Origin: RGIG7450 sp045577655
GTDB lineage: Bacteria > Bacillota > Clostridia > RUG12999
Length of the DNA: 55,878 nt
Assembly (NCBI GenBank): GCA_045577655.1
Contig: JAZNIU010000017.1
Coordinates: 1-55,878, forward strand
Direction: 5' to 3'
The stretch's first letter is position 1; every line of letters begins with the position of its first letter. Made by a program: the position numbers and the translations under genes. Positions 1 through 8,601 of this stretch are shown piece after piece. Under the pieces are notes generated by a model, which was not told the origin of the DNA, ran no database searches, and was given only the letters and a program-made list of their open reading frames with translations.

Positions 1-1
1 T

Positions 2-790
2 TTTTATCAGATAAACCCTGTTCAGACAGAAAAATTATATCAGCTTGCTGCAGAATGTGCAGGAGATTTAAAAGACAAGGTTGTGTTTGATTTATATTGC
101 GGCGCGGGAACAATTTCGCTCTTCTTATCAGAAAAAGCAAAAAAAGTTTACGGTGTTGAAATTGTACCCGAAGCAGTAGAAAATGCACATGAAAACGCAA
201 AGACAAACGGAATAAAAAATGCTGAGTTTGTTTGTGGTGATGTGCAGAAAATTATTGAAGAAATTTACGATACAGGCGTGCGTGCCGATGTTGTTGTTAT
301 GGACCCGCCGCGTAAAGGCAGTGACGAAAAAACACTTAATATAATCCTTGATATGAAACCTGAAAAAATTGTGTATGTGTCATGTAATCCCGCAACACTT
401 GCAAGGGATTTAAGAGTGCTTGAGGATGGTGGATATAAAACGGAAAAAGTAACACCGGTAGATATGTTTCCGCATACTTGCCATGTGGAGACGGTGGTAT
501 TGTTGTCCCGACTAAAACCTGACGATGTAATCGAAGTTGAGTTGAAATCAGAAGATTTGCACTTGACATCTATTGAGGTAAAAGCAACTTATCAGGAAAT
601 AAAGGATTATATTTTTAGAAAATACGGTTTTAAGGTATCAAGTTTATATATCGCACAGGTTAAACAAAAACTCGTACTACCAATGGGCACGAATTATAAC
701 ACAAGTAAAAAAGGAACAAAGGTTCCAATTTGCCCATCCGAAAAAGAAAAAGCAATTAAAGATGCACTAAAGCACTTCAAGATGCTGTAA
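2..790 (+). CDS. rlmD: 23S rRNA (uracil-5-)-methyltransferase, RlmD/TrmA family, 5'-truncated by the window edge
   Basis: C-terminal part of a SAM-dependent RNA m5U methyltransferase; the reading frame is open from base 2, so the N-terminal TRAM domain lies outside the window. The visible part begins with the family motif FYQINPVQTEKLY, then the SAM-binding loop DLYCGAGTISL, the catalytic region MDPPRKG and the SCNPATLARDL block with the nucleophilic Cys, and ends the classic domain at HTCHVETVVLLSR (to about base 511). About 92 further residues follow, including an SSLYIAQVKQK segment and a C-terminal KHFKML. I remember this extension on some clostridial relatives, but it is not part of E. 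coli RlmD. The call is firm at family level; the exact target uridine is inferred. Confidence 0.85.
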   Translation, partial: FYQINPVQTEKLYQLAAECAGDLKDKVVFDLYCGAGTISLFLSEKAKKVYGVEIVPEAVENAHENAKTNGIKNAEFVCGDVQKIIEEIYDTGVRADVVVMDPPRKGSDEKTLNIILDMKPEKIVYVSCNPATLARDLRVLEDGGYKTEKVTPVDMFPHTCHVETVVLLSRLKPDDVIEVELKSEDLHLTSIEVKATYQEIKDYIFRKYGFKVSSLYIAQVKQKLVLPMGTNYNTSKKGTKVPICPSEKEKAIKDALKHFKML

Positions 791-799
791 GGAGATATT

Positions 800-1705
800 T
801 TGATTATGAAAGTGAATTTGATGACTTGGAATACTCGGTTGTACGAATATGGGAATATTATTGATCAACAGAAAAAGAAACCTGTAAAACCAATTGATGT
901 TATCAGAGATAACGCTGTTCTTGAGGTTATAAAGGACCATATTGATAAAAAAGAAAATGCTATTGCTGTATTGCAAGAGATTCCTCTTCGTAGCAACATA
1001 ACTAATAGAGAACATGAAATTTTTACCCTGATATGTGATACTTTCCCAGAAAAAGATTACACCATACTATATAATGTAAATGAAACAGTCAGAAATCAAA
1101 TAAAAATGACAGTTGTTATTTCGAAAAAAAACTTCGTTAAAAAAGATGAAGATGGAATAAATAGTAACAATAAAGACTACTGCAACTGCTTTGTTTCGTT
1201 TATGGTTGGTGAGTTGAAAATTTTGGCAGTACACCAATCGCTAAGAAAAGATGGATTTATAGAGGATAAGATAAAAGATACCAATTATAATCCAGATATA
1301 ATCATTGGTGATTTTAATGCAGGTGATTATAATAAAAGTAATGAAACGAAAGAGTTTCAGGAAAATCGCGAAAAATATAGGGACTTAATTAAGAAATACA
1401 CAGATAAAGTGAAAAAAGTTACATCAATAAATAATACTGAAATAGACCATATTTTGGTAAAAGATGGTCTAAATTTAAAAAATGAAAGTTGTTATGTTGA
1501 TGATAACAATATCCTTTCTGACCACTATCCAATATACTATAGTTTTGAGATTGAGCATTGCGAGAAATACTTGGATGCGGAGGAATATCCTGTTGATAAA
1601 GAAAAATATCCCTACGCCTATGAGTGCACAAAGTGTGAAAGAGTTGTAAAAAACGAAGAAATGTATGCTATACCCGATATGTGTGACGAATGTAGAAATG
1701 GGTGA
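800..1705 (+). CDS. endonuclease/exonuclease/phosphatase (EEP) family protein with C-terminal zinc ribbon
   Basis: About 300 residues with the EEP metal-dependent phosphoesterase motifs in order: MTWNTR near the start (metal-site Asn), AVLQEIP with the catalytic Glu, IIGDFNAGDY (Asp/Asn pair), EIDHILV and LSDHYPIYY (catalytic SDH). The last 30 residues hold two CxxC pairs (CTKC and CDEC) that look like a zinc ribbon. TTG at 800 is 5 nt after GGAG (791-794); ATG at 806 is an alternative start two codons in. The gene is more AT-rich in wording than its neighbours and is followed at once by a second phosphoesterase gene. The substrate (DNA, RNA or a phosphorylated small molecule) cannot be told from sequence. 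Confidence 0.7.
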   Translation: MIMKVNLMTWNTRLYEYGNIIDQQKKKPVKPIDVIRDNAVLEVIKDHIDKKENAIAVLQEIPLRSNITNREHEIFTLICDTFPEKDYTILYNVNETVRNQIKMTVVISKKNFVKKDEDGINSNNKDYCNCFVSFMVGELKILAVHQSLRKDGFIEDKIKDTNYNPDIIIGDFNAGDYNKSNETKEFQENREKYRDLIKKYTDKVKKVTSINNTEIDHILVKDGLNLKNESCYVDDNNILSDHYPIYYSFEIEHCEKYLDAEEYPVDKEKYPYAYECTKCERVVKNEEMYAIPDMCDECRNG

Positions 1706-1710
1706 AATTT

Positions 1711-2388
1711 ATGATTTATGTTTGTAGTGACATTCACGGATTTTATTCGGAATATTTAGACGCCATATCACTTTTAGGAAATAGCGATGAGTTATACATA
1801 ATAGGCGATGTTCTTGACAGAGGCAGTGATGGGATAAAAATCATTCAAGATATTATAAAGAGAGACAATGTTACTCTTGTCAAGGGAAACCACGAGTTAA
1901 TGATGCTGGAGATTTTTGAAAATATCCTTTTTAGTTTTGGCAATGGAAACGAGATACAGAGCATTATAGAGGAGGAACTCAAAATTTCTCAAATTGGTCA
2001 GGAGAAAACCTTGATTGATTTTTCCAAACTTGATAGATGCGAACAGAGTGAAATAATAAACTTTATAAAAAGTCTACCGCTTTATGAGGAAGTAAAAGTA
2101 AATGGTAGAAACTACATACTGGTACACGCTGGTATTCCTGATTTTGATGGGTTGCCAATCGAGTATTATGAGGAAAATGAACTTTTATTTGGACCTCACG
2201 ATTATAAAGAAATTCATTATGAGAATACTACGATTATTTGCGGGCATCTTCCTACGCGATTTATTGATGGCGCCACCCCTGATGTAATATACAGAGGTGC
2301 AGACACAATAAATGTTGATTGCGGCTTAGGATTTGGTGGACAACTTGGAGTATTATGTTTAGACACAGACGAAGAAATCTATTTTTAG
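1711..2388 (+). CDS. PPP-family metallophosphoesterase (protein phosphatase or diadenosine tetraphosphatase-like)
   Basis: About 225 residues with the calcineurin-like PPP signature: SDIHG at the N-terminus, IIGDVLDRGSDG, VKGNHELM, a later ILVHAGIPD and a CGHLPT block with metal-binding His. These are the residues of a dinuclear metal centre. ATG at 1711 has GGGTGA five bases upstream; GTG at 1702 is an alternative that would overlap the previous stop codon by 4 nt. Either way the gene is tightly coupled to the upstream EEP gene. Family members dephosphorylate proteins or cleave Ap4A; the sequence does not decide between them. Confidence 0.75.
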   Translation: MIYVCSDIHGFYSEYLDAISLLGNSDELYIIGDVLDRGSDGIKIIQDIIKRDNVTLVKGNHELMMLEIFENILFSFGNGNEIQSIIEEELKISQIGQEKTLIDFSKLDRCEQSEIINFIKSLPLYEEVKVNGRNYILVHAGIPDFDGLPIEYYEENELLFGPHDYKEIHYENTTIICGHLPTRFIDGATPDVIYRGADTINVDCGLGFGGQLGVLCLDTDEEIYF

Positions 2389-2500
2389 CGATTTAAATTG
2401 ACCATGTTGGGAAAACAAAAATCACGTTGAGTGCGTTGCATTATTGTGCAGGAAATAATATGCATATACTTCATTATTCATCAAAATAATACAAAAACTA

Positions 2501-2529
2501 TTGACTTTTTTTCTACATAATAATATAAT
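2501..2529 (+). promoter_or_regulatory. sigma-A promoter of the T-box/ior operon
   Basis: TTGACT at 2501-2506, a 17-nt spacer and a perfect TATAAT at 2524-2529. Transcription would begin near 2536, just before the T-box stem I. The bases between the phosphatase stop (2388) and this promoter hold no gene that I can support. Confidence 0.8.
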
Positions 2530-2540
2530 ATATTTCATAA

Positions 2541-2818
2541 ATGCGATGATCGGAAACAAGTAGCGCTGCAATTATGTTTTCAAGAGAACTGTCGGTTGGT
2601 GCGAGGCAGAAACAGTTGCAGAGGTGAATACATTCCGGGAGCAGTGCACCGAACGGCAAGGATTTTGCTTAGTAGGCTGCAACGGGAGCACCCGTTACAG
2701 TGCGGGGGCATAGTTCTTCTGTGCCTGAAAAGTGGTCGCATCTTTATGCGGCAATTGAGGTGGTACCGCGGATATAATTCCGTCCTCTGCAAAAAAATGC
2801 AGAGGGCTTTTTGTTTTA
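2541..2818 (+). promoter_or_regulatory. T-box riboswitch leader, specifier UAC (tyrosine)
   Basis: The diagnostic T-box AGGTGGTACCGCGG lies at 2758-2771. Stem I shows CGGAA (2551-2555) pairing with TTCCG (2633-2637), the AGTA of the loop E motif (2559-2562), CTGCAA (2566-2571) pairing with TTGCAG (2616-2621), and the GGTTGGTGCGAG distal loop segment. The strand opposite AGTA reads GAA-TAC-A, so the specifier is TAC at 2629-2631, followed by the usual purine; TTC at 2633 lies inside the lower stem. The TGGT bulge (2761-2764) would pair with a tRNA ending in ACCA, which fits tRNA-Tyr (A73). A Rho-independent terminator follows. The leader should permit read-through when tRNA-Tyr is uncharged. 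Confidence 0.9.
2784..2818 (+). terminator. T-box-controlled intrinsic terminator
   Basis: CCTCTGCA (2784-2791) and TGCAGAGG (2798-2805) form an 8-bp stem, followed by a T-rich run to 2818. It sits directly after the T-box sequence, where the antiterminator competes with it, and 40 nt before the first gene. Confidence 0.9.
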
Positions 2819-2857
2819 GAAGCCCTGTGCAGATTTAAACAGGAAGGAAAGAAAAAT

Positions 2858-4495
2858 ATGCCTATTACCGAAATTTTACAAAAGAATGCAGATTTTTATC
2901 CCAACGATGTTTCCCTTGTTGAGATAAATCCGAAACTTGAAAACCAGACGAGGCTTACATGGAGGGAATATTCGCTGATAGAAACAAGTCCCAACGAAGC
3001 TTACAGAACAGAAATTACCTGGAGTCAGTTCAACAAAAAGGCAAACCGGTTTGCAAACCTTTTGCTGACAAAAGGCATTAAAAAGGGAGATAAGGTTGCC
3101 ATCCTTTTAATGAACTGTCTTGAATGGCTGCCCATTTACTTTGGTATTTTAAAAACGGGAGCGCTTGTTGTTCCGCTTAACTACAGATATACTTCTGACG
3201 AAATAAAATACTGTCTTAAACTTGCAGAGGCAGATGCCATTATTTTTGGTCCGGAGTTTATCGGCCGTGTTGAAGAGATTTTTAACAGAATACCCAAAGT
3301 TAAAGACTGGATTTATGTTGGCAACGACTGCCCGACTTTTGCACAGTCCTATGACAAGCTTGTAACCTACTGTTCATCATCGTCGCCGAAAATAGAACTG
3401 TCGGACGATGATGAGGCAGCAATATATTTTTCTTCCGGAACAACCGGTTTTCCGAAAGCTATTGTCCATGCACACAGAAGTCTGATGCATGCTGCCAGAA
3501 CGGAACAGGCACATCATTCCCAGACAAAAGAAGATGTTTTTCTGTGTATTCCGCCCCTTTACCATACAGGTGCAAAAATGCACTGGTTCGGAAGCTTTTT
3601 AGTTGGCGGCAAAGCTGTGCTGCTTAAAGGTATTAAACCGGAATGGATTTTAGACACTGTTTCCAAAGAAAAATGCTCAATTGTCTGGTTGCTGGTACCC
3701 TGGGCACAGGATATTTTAGACGCTATAGACAGGGGAGATATAAACCTTGAAGATTATGACCTTTCAAATTGGAGACTTATGCATATCGGAGCTCAGCCGG
3801 TGCCTCCGAGCCTCATAAAAAGATGGAAAAAGCTTTTCCCAAACCACGAATATGACACAAACTATGGTCTTTCTGAATCTATCGGACCGGGTTGCGTTCA
3901 CCTTGGAGTCGAAAACATTCATAAGGTTGGTGCTATCGGTAAAGCCGGTTTTGGCTGGGAGGTTTCCATTGTAGATGAAAACAAAAAACCGGTTAAAAAA
4001 GGTGAAATCGGTGAGCTTGCAGTTAAAGGACCTGGCGTGATGCTTTGTTATTTCAAAGACGAAAAAGCGACAAACGAAGTTCTTGCTGACGGTTGGCTCT
4101 ATACGGGAGATGTTGCCCAGGAGGATGAAGACGGATTTATTTTCCTTGTTGACAGGAAAAAAGACGTTATCATTTCGGGCGGAGAAAATATCTATCCTGT
4201 TCAGATTGAAGATTTTATCAGGAAAAATGATAAAGTAAAAGACGTTGCGGTAATTGGACTTCCGCATGCAAGACTTGGCGAAATTTCTGCAGCTGTTATA
4301 GAAGTTAAAGAGGGCTGCACGATGACTGAAGAAGAAGTTGAAGATTTCTGTTTTGATTTGCCAAGATACAAACGACCGGGTAAATTTATTTTTGCAGAGG
4401 TTCCGAGAAATCCGACCGGAAAAATTGAAAAACCAAAGCTCAGGGAAATTTACTGCGGCGAAAGTGTTGTTGCGCAACAAAATGAGATTAAATAA
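2858..4495 (+). CDS. AMP-forming acyl-CoA synthetase (class I adenylate-forming enzyme)
   Basis: A 545-residue ANL-superfamily ligase that activates a carboxylic acid through an acyl-AMP to the CoA thioester. Visible motifs: the P-loop SSGTTGFPKA near residue 190, NYGLSES near 335, GWLYTGD near 412, DRKKDVIISGGENIYP near 433-447 and the catalytic Lys in PTGKIEKPK near 520. The start has a strong purine-rich ribosome site (AGGAAGG). It is the first gene behind the T-box leader and 17 nt ahead of iorA. Together with the iorAB partner this suggests an aryl acid or branched acid substrate, but the substrate is inferred from context only. Full length for the family. Confidence 0.88.
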   Translation: MPITEILQKNADFYPNDVSLVEINPKLENQTRLTWREYSLIETSPNEAYRTEITWSQFNKKANRFANLLLTKGIKKGDKVAILLMNCLEWLPIYFGILKTGALVVPLNYRYTSDEIKYCLKLAEADAIIFGPEFIGRVEEIFNRIPKVKDWIYVGNDCPTFAQSYDKLVTYCSSSSPKIELSDDDEAAIYFSSGTTGFPKAIVHAHRSLMHAARTEQAHHSQTKEDVFLCIPPLYHTGAKMHWFGSFLVGGKAVLLKGIKPEWILDTVSKEKCSIVWLLVPWAQDILDAIDRGDINLEDYDLSNWRLMHIGAQPVPPSLIKRWKKLFPNHEYDTNYGLSESIGPGCVHLGVENIHKVGAIGKAGFGWEVSIVDENKKPVKKGEIGELAVKGPGVMLCYFKDEKATNEVLADGWLYTGDVAQEDEDGFIFLVDRKKDVIISGGENIYPVQIEDFIRKNDKVKDVAVIGLPHARLGEISAAVIEVKEGCTMTEEEVEDFCFDLPRYKRPGKFIFAEVPRNPTGKIEKPKLREIYCGESVVAQQNEIK

Positions 4496-4512
4496 GGAAA
4501 GGGAAGTTTAAA

Positions 4513-6249
4513 ATGAAAGAATTGATGCTTGGTAATGCAGCTGTTGCAAGAGGGGCTTACGAGGCAGGGGTTACAGTTGTTGCTTCTTACCCCGGAACAC
4601 CCAGCACAGAGATTACCGAAAACATTGTTAAATATGACGAAATATATGCAGAATGGTCGCCCAACGAAAAAGTTGCGGCAGAAGTTGCTATCGGTGCGTC
4701 TATTGCAGGGGCAAGGAGCATGTCCTGTATGAAACACGTGGGTCTTAATGTTATGGCAGATCCGGTGTTCACTGTTAGTTATATCGGTGCAAACGGTGGG
4801 CTTGTATTTTGTGTTGCCGACGACCCGGGCATGCATTCTTCGCAGAACGAACAAGATTCAAGACACTATGCAAAAGCTTCTAAAATTGCAATGCTTGAAC
4901 CTGCTGATTCAGAGGAATGTAAAGAATATACAAAACTTGCTTTTGATATTTCGGAAAAATATGACACCCCTGTTTTCATAAGATTGTCTACAAGAGTTTC
5001 TCACTCGCAAAGTCTTGTTGAACTTGGCGAAAGAAAAGAAGCAGGACTTAAAAATTATGAAAAGAACATCGGCAAAAACGTTATGATGCCGGGTAATGCA
5101 ATCAAACGTCACGTTGTTGTTGAAGAAAGAATAGAAAAGTTAAAAGCACTCAGCGAAGAAACATCGCTTAACAGTGTTGAAATGAACGGTAGTGATATTG
5201 GCGTAATTTCTGCCGGAATTTCACATATGTATGCTAAAGAGGCTTTAGGCGACAGGGTTAACTACCTTAAACTCGGCATGGTATACCCTCTGCCGGAAAA
5301 ACTTATAAAAGATTTTTGCAGCAAATGTAAAAAAGTGTTTGTTGTTGAAGAACTTGATCCGGTGATTGAAGACCATTGTAAAGCCATTGGTGCAAATGTC
5401 AGCGGCAAGGAAAACTTTACTCTTTTAGGAGAATATACGCCGACTATGATAAGAAAAGCAGTGCTTGGCGAAAAATCTCCCGAATTTAATCAGGTAGAAG
5501 AAACAATTCCGGTTCGTCCGCCGGTAATGTGTCCGGGTTGTCCGCACAGAGGAACCTTTTATGTTCTTAAAAAGCTTGGACTTACTGTCAGCGGAGACAT
5601 CGGATGCTATACTCTCGGCGCGGTTGCACCTCTTGCAAGTATGGATACAACAATCTGTATGGGCGCTTCCGTCAGCGCGGCGCACGGTATGGCAAAAGCC
5701 AGAGGTGAAGAATTCAACAAAAAGCTTGTTGCTGTTATAGGTGATTCCACTTTTATGCATTCGGGTATTACAGGGCTTGTTGACATTGTTTACAATAAGG
5801 GAAACAATACGGTTATTATTCTTGATAACTCAATCACGGGAATGACCGGACATCAGCAGAATCCGACGACAGGATACACAATTAAAGGGGAAAGCACAAA
5901 CCAGGTTGACCTTATTGCACTTTGTCGCGGAATAGGGGTTGAGCATATTGTGGTTGCTGACCCGTTTGACATTAAAAACTTTGAAAAAGTTGTTAAAGAA
6001 GAAACAGAAAGAGAAGCTCCGTCGGTAATAATTGCGCAGCGTCCCTGCGCACTTCTCAAAACTGTTAAATATTCAGGTTTTTGCAAAATAACCGACAAAT
6101 GTAAAAAGTGTAAAGCCTGTATGAAAATTGGTTGTCCTGCAATTTCAATTAAAGACGGTAATGTTATGATTGACCAGAACCAGTGTAACGGTTGCGGACT
6201 CTGTACAAATCTTTGTCCGTTTGGTGCAATTGAAAAGGAGGAAAACTGA
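4513..6249 (+). CDS. iorA: indolepyruvate:ferredoxin oxidoreductase, alpha subunit
   Basis: A 578-residue catalytic subunit that interconverts aryl pyruvate + CoA + oxidised ferredoxin with aryl acetyl-CoA + CO2 + reduced ferredoxin. The N-terminal pyrimidine-binding domain begins MLGNAAVARGAYEAG; the thiamine diphosphate domain has CPGCPHRG near residue 340, GDSTFMHSG near 410 and a metal-ligand Asn in NSITGMTGHQQNP near 440-452. The last 55 residues form a two-cluster [4Fe-4S] ferredoxin domain (CKKCKACMKIGC and CNGCGLCTNLCP). It is 17 nt after the acyl-CoA ligase and one base before iorB, so the two subunits are almost certainly co-translated. The family also runs in the reductive carboxylation direction in some anaerobes. 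Confidence 0.95.
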   Translation: MKELMLGNAAVARGAYEAGVTVVASYPGTPSTEITENIVKYDEIYAEWSPNEKVAAEVAIGASIAGARSMSCMKHVGLNVMADPVFTVSYIGANGGLVFCVADDPGMHSSQNEQDSRHYAKASKIAMLEPADSEECKEYTKLAFDISEKYDTPVFIRLSTRVSHSQSLVELGERKEAGLKNYEKNIGKNVMMPGNAIKRHVVVEERIEKLKALSEETSLNSVEMNGSDIGVISAGISHMYAKEALGDRVNYLKLGMVYPLPEKLIKDFCSKCKKVFVVEELDPVIEDHCKAIGANVSGKENFTLLGEYTPTMIRKAVLGEKSPEFNQVEETIPVRPPVMCPGCPHRGTFYVLKKLGLTVSGDIGCYTLGAVAPLASMDTTICMGASVSAAHGMAKARGEEFNKKLVAVIGDSTFMHSGITGLVDIVYNKGNNTVIILDNSITGMTGHQQNPTTGYTIKGESTNQVDLIALCRGIGVEHIVVADPFDIKNFEKVVKEETEREAPSVIIAQRPCALLKTVKYSGFCKITDKCKKCKACMKIGCPAISIKDGNVMIDQNQCNGCGLCTNLCPFGAIEKEEN

Positions 6250-6250
6250 T

Positions 6251-6817
6251 ATGAGCGGAAAAATAATGATTGTTGGCGTTGGCGGACAGGGAACACTGCT
6301 TGCTAGCAGAATTCTCGGAGGTGCGCTTATAGGTGAAGGATATGACGTTAAGCTTTCCGAGGTGCACGGTATGAGCCAGAGAGGCGGAAGTGTTGTAACC
6401 TATGTTAAATATGATAAAAAAGTTTTTTCTCCCATAATTGACAAAGGGGAAGCGGACATAATTTTAGCTTTTGAAAAGCTTGAAGCATTAAGAGCACTCC
6501 CGTTCCTTAAAAAAGACGGAAAAATGATTGTTAATGACCAGACCATTGACCCGATGCCTGTTATAACAGGTGCTATGGAATATCCGGAAAATATCACGGA
6601 AAAACTTGAAAAAATTGTGGATTTAACAGTTGTTCCGGCGCTTAAACTTGCAAAAGAAGCGGGCAGCGCAAAAGCTGTTAACGTTGTCTTGATTGGCGTT
6701 ATGGCAAAGAATACCAAAATTCCGTATGAAAGATGGATTGAAACAATAAAAAATACTGTCCCACCGAAATTTTTGGAAATTAATCTGAAAGCTTTTGAGC
6801 TTGGATACAACTTTTAA
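6251..6817 (+). CDS. iorB: indolepyruvate:ferredoxin oxidoreductase, beta subunit
   Basis: A 188-residue gamma-type 2-oxoacid:acceptor oxidoreductase subunit. It opens with the glycine-rich VGVGGQGTLLASRIL and carries LSEVHGMSQRGGSV, the block typical of IorB and related subunits. ATG at 6251 follows the iorA stop by one base, with AAGGAGGAAAA (from about 6235) inside the end of iorA as its ribosome site. A longer reading frame from 6170 overlaps the iorA ferredoxin domain in another frame and is not the true start. It pairs with IorA to form the enzyme. Confidence 0.95.
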   Translation: MSGKIMIVGVGGQGTLLASRILGGALIGEGYDVKLSEVHGMSQRGGSVVTYVKYDKKVFSPIIDKGEADIILAFEKLEALRALPFLKKDGKMIVNDQTIDPMPVITGAMEYPENITEKLEKIVDLTVVPALKLAKEAGSAKAVNVVLIGVMAKNTKIPYERWIETIKNTVPPKFLEINLKAFELGYNF

Positions 6818-6831
6818 CAGAGGTGTAAAAA

Positions 6832-8139
6832 ATGAGTTTTTATCAAACTGAAATTGAGTGTATGGACCGTGAGGAACTTAAAAAACTCCAGTCTGAGCGT
6901 CTGAAATGGCAAGTTGAAAGAATGTACGACAAAGTTTCGTTATTCAGAGAAAGAATGCAGGAAAAAGGACTTACTCCCGAAGACATTAAAAGTGTTGACG
7001 ACATTGTAAAACTTCCATTTTCATATAAGCAGGATTTAAGAGACTATTATCCATATGGGCTTTTTGCCGAGTCTATGGATAAAATTGTCAGAGTCCATGC
7101 TTCTTCCGGTACAACCGGCAAACAGATTGTTGTTGGTTATACAAGAAAAGATCTGGACGACTGGTCGGATTGCGTTGCCAGAATGCTTAGTGCAATAGGA
7201 GCATCAGAAGAGTCTTTTGTGCAGGTTTCTTATGGTTACGGACTGTTCACCGGCGGTCTTGGCGCACACGACGGAGCACAGAAAATAGGCGCAACTGTTA
7301 TTCCTACTTCTTCCGGTAACACGGCAAGACAAATTCAGACAATGATAGATTTTGGTTCTACAATTTTGTGCTGCACACCTTCCTATGCAATGTATCTTGC
7401 AGAAACAATTGAGGAAATGGGTGTCAAAGACCAGCTCAAACTTAAAGCCGGAATTTTTGGTGCTGAACCCTGGTCGGAAGAAATGAGAAAAACCATTGAA
7501 GATAAACTCGGAATTAAAGCGTATGATATATATGGCCTTTCTGAAATAATGGGACCGGGTGTTTCTTTTGAATGTGAACATCAGTGTGGAATGCACGTCA
7601 ATGAAGATATGTTTATTCCTGAAATTATCGACCCTGACACAGGCGAACCGGTTGAAGAAGGACAGTCTGGAGAACTGGTGTTTACAACAATTACAAAAGA
7701 AGGGTTCCCGCTTATACGCTACAGAACAAGAGATATTTGTTCTTTGAATTATGAAAAATGCAGCTGCGGAAGAACTTTTATCAGAATGAGAAAACCAACC
7801 GGCAGAAGCGATGATATGATGATTATCCGCGGTGTAAACGTTTTCCCGTCGCAGATTGAAGAAGTTCTGCTCAAGGTAAGTGGTGGAGAAATTTCTCCAA
7901 ACTATCAGATTGTTGTAGACAGGGTAAACAACACAGACACTCTTGATGTTAATGTTGAAATGAGCGAAAAACTCTTCTTTGACGATGTTAAATCAATCGA
8001 AAAGGTAGAAAGAACCATCACCGAACAGTTGAGAAATGTTCTTGGAATAGGGGCAAAGGTTCATCTTGTTAATCCAAAATCCATTGAACGTAGCGAAGGA
8101 AAAGCAAAACGTGTAATTGATAAGAGAAAAATACACTGA
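6832..8139 (+). CDS. paaK: phenylacetate-CoA ligase family protein
   Basis: A 435-residue PaaK-type AMP-forming ligase that activates phenylacetate or related aryl acids to CoA esters. Motifs: SSGTTGKQIV near residue 88, YGLSEIMGPGVSFEC near 230-245, FPLIRYRTRDI and the C-terminal DDMMIIRGVNVFPSQIE. Length matches the family. The ribosome site AGAGGTG lies at 6819-6825. PaaK-like ligases are common neighbours of iorAB in archaea and Clostridia, where they supply or consume the aryl-CoA. This is the second CoA ligase in the same operon, so the two may differ in aryl substrate. Confidence 0.92.
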   Translation: MSFYQTEIECMDREELKKLQSERLKWQVERMYDKVSLFRERMQEKGLTPEDIKSVDDIVKLPFSYKQDLRDYYPYGLFAESMDKIVRVHASSGTTGKQIVVGYTRKDLDDWSDCVARMLSAIGASEESFVQVSYGYGLFTGGLGAHDGAQKIGATVIPTSSGNTARQIQTMIDFGSTILCCTPSYAMYLAETIEEMGVKDQLKLKAGIFGAEPWSEEMRKTIEDKLGIKAYDIYGLSEIMGPGVSFECEHQCGMHVNEDMFIPEIIDPDTGEPVEEGQSGELVFTTITKEGFPLIRYRTRDICSLNYEKCSCGRTFIRMRKPTGRSDDMMIIRGVNVFPSQIEEVLLKVSGGEISPNYQIVVDRVNNTDTLDVNVEMSEKLFFDDVKSIEKVERTITEQLRNVLGIGAKVHLVNPKSIERSEGKAKRVIDKRKIH

Positions 8140-8157
8140 TTTGAAAGGATTGATTGT

Positions 8158-8583
8158 ATGTTTATAGAACAGATTTCCGTTTTTGTGGAAAACAAATTTG
8201 GACGACTTGCAAAAATTGTTGAACTTTTCAGTAAAAACGATATAAACTTAGGCGCACTTTCAATTGCAGACACAACAGATTTTGGAATACTCAGAATTAT
8301 TGTTGATAAACCGGACCTTGCGCTTAAAGTTCTTAAAGAAAACGGCATTACTGCAAAGAGCACGGAGGTTATTGCGGTTGCAATTGAAAATCAGCCGGGC
8401 GGACTTTCTAAAGTGCTTGATACACTCACCGAAAGCGAAATTGCTATTGAATATATGTATGCTTTTGTCGGTAAGGTTGAGGGGAAAGCGCTTATGGTAG
8501 TTAAAACAGACAAGATGGCCGAAACAGTTGATTCGCTTACCCAAAAAGGTGTTGAAATTTTTGAAAAATGTGCAATATTTTAA
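8158..8583 (+). CDS. tandem ACT-domain protein
   Basis: 141 residues made of two ACT repeats: the first opens IEQISVFVENKFGRLAKIVEL, the second (from about residue 70) EVIAVAIENQPGGLSKVLDTL. ACT pairs bind amino acids and act as sensor modules. No catalytic domain is attached, so this is a stand-alone sensor that probably regulates one of the operon's enzymes or a partner elsewhere. The position directly after paaK in an ior operon makes an aromatic amino acid the likely ligand, which is inference. It lies 18 nt after paaK. Confidence 0.88.
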   Translation: MFIEQISVFVENKFGRLAKIVELFSKNDINLGALSIADTTDFGILRIIVDKPDLALKVLKENGITAKSTEVIAVAIENQPGGLSKVLDTLTESEIAIEYMYAFVGKVEGKALMVVKTDKMAETVDSLTQKGVEIFEKCAIF

Positions 8584-8601
8584 TTGAAAAGAGGAAATGA
8601 A

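Noticed and set aside
2633..2635. TTC (Phe) as T-box specifier
   Set aside because: These bases pair with CGGAA in the lower stem I helix, outside the specifier loop.
2580..2838. Open frames on both strands through the T-box leader
   Set aside because: They coincide with the structured leader and terminator, and have no ribosome site or family likeness.
3764..4480. 238-residue open frame on the minus strand inside the acyl-CoA ligase
   Set aside because: It is the complement of a clearly conserved ligase; composition is rich in Phe, Asn and Ser as expected for antisense frames.
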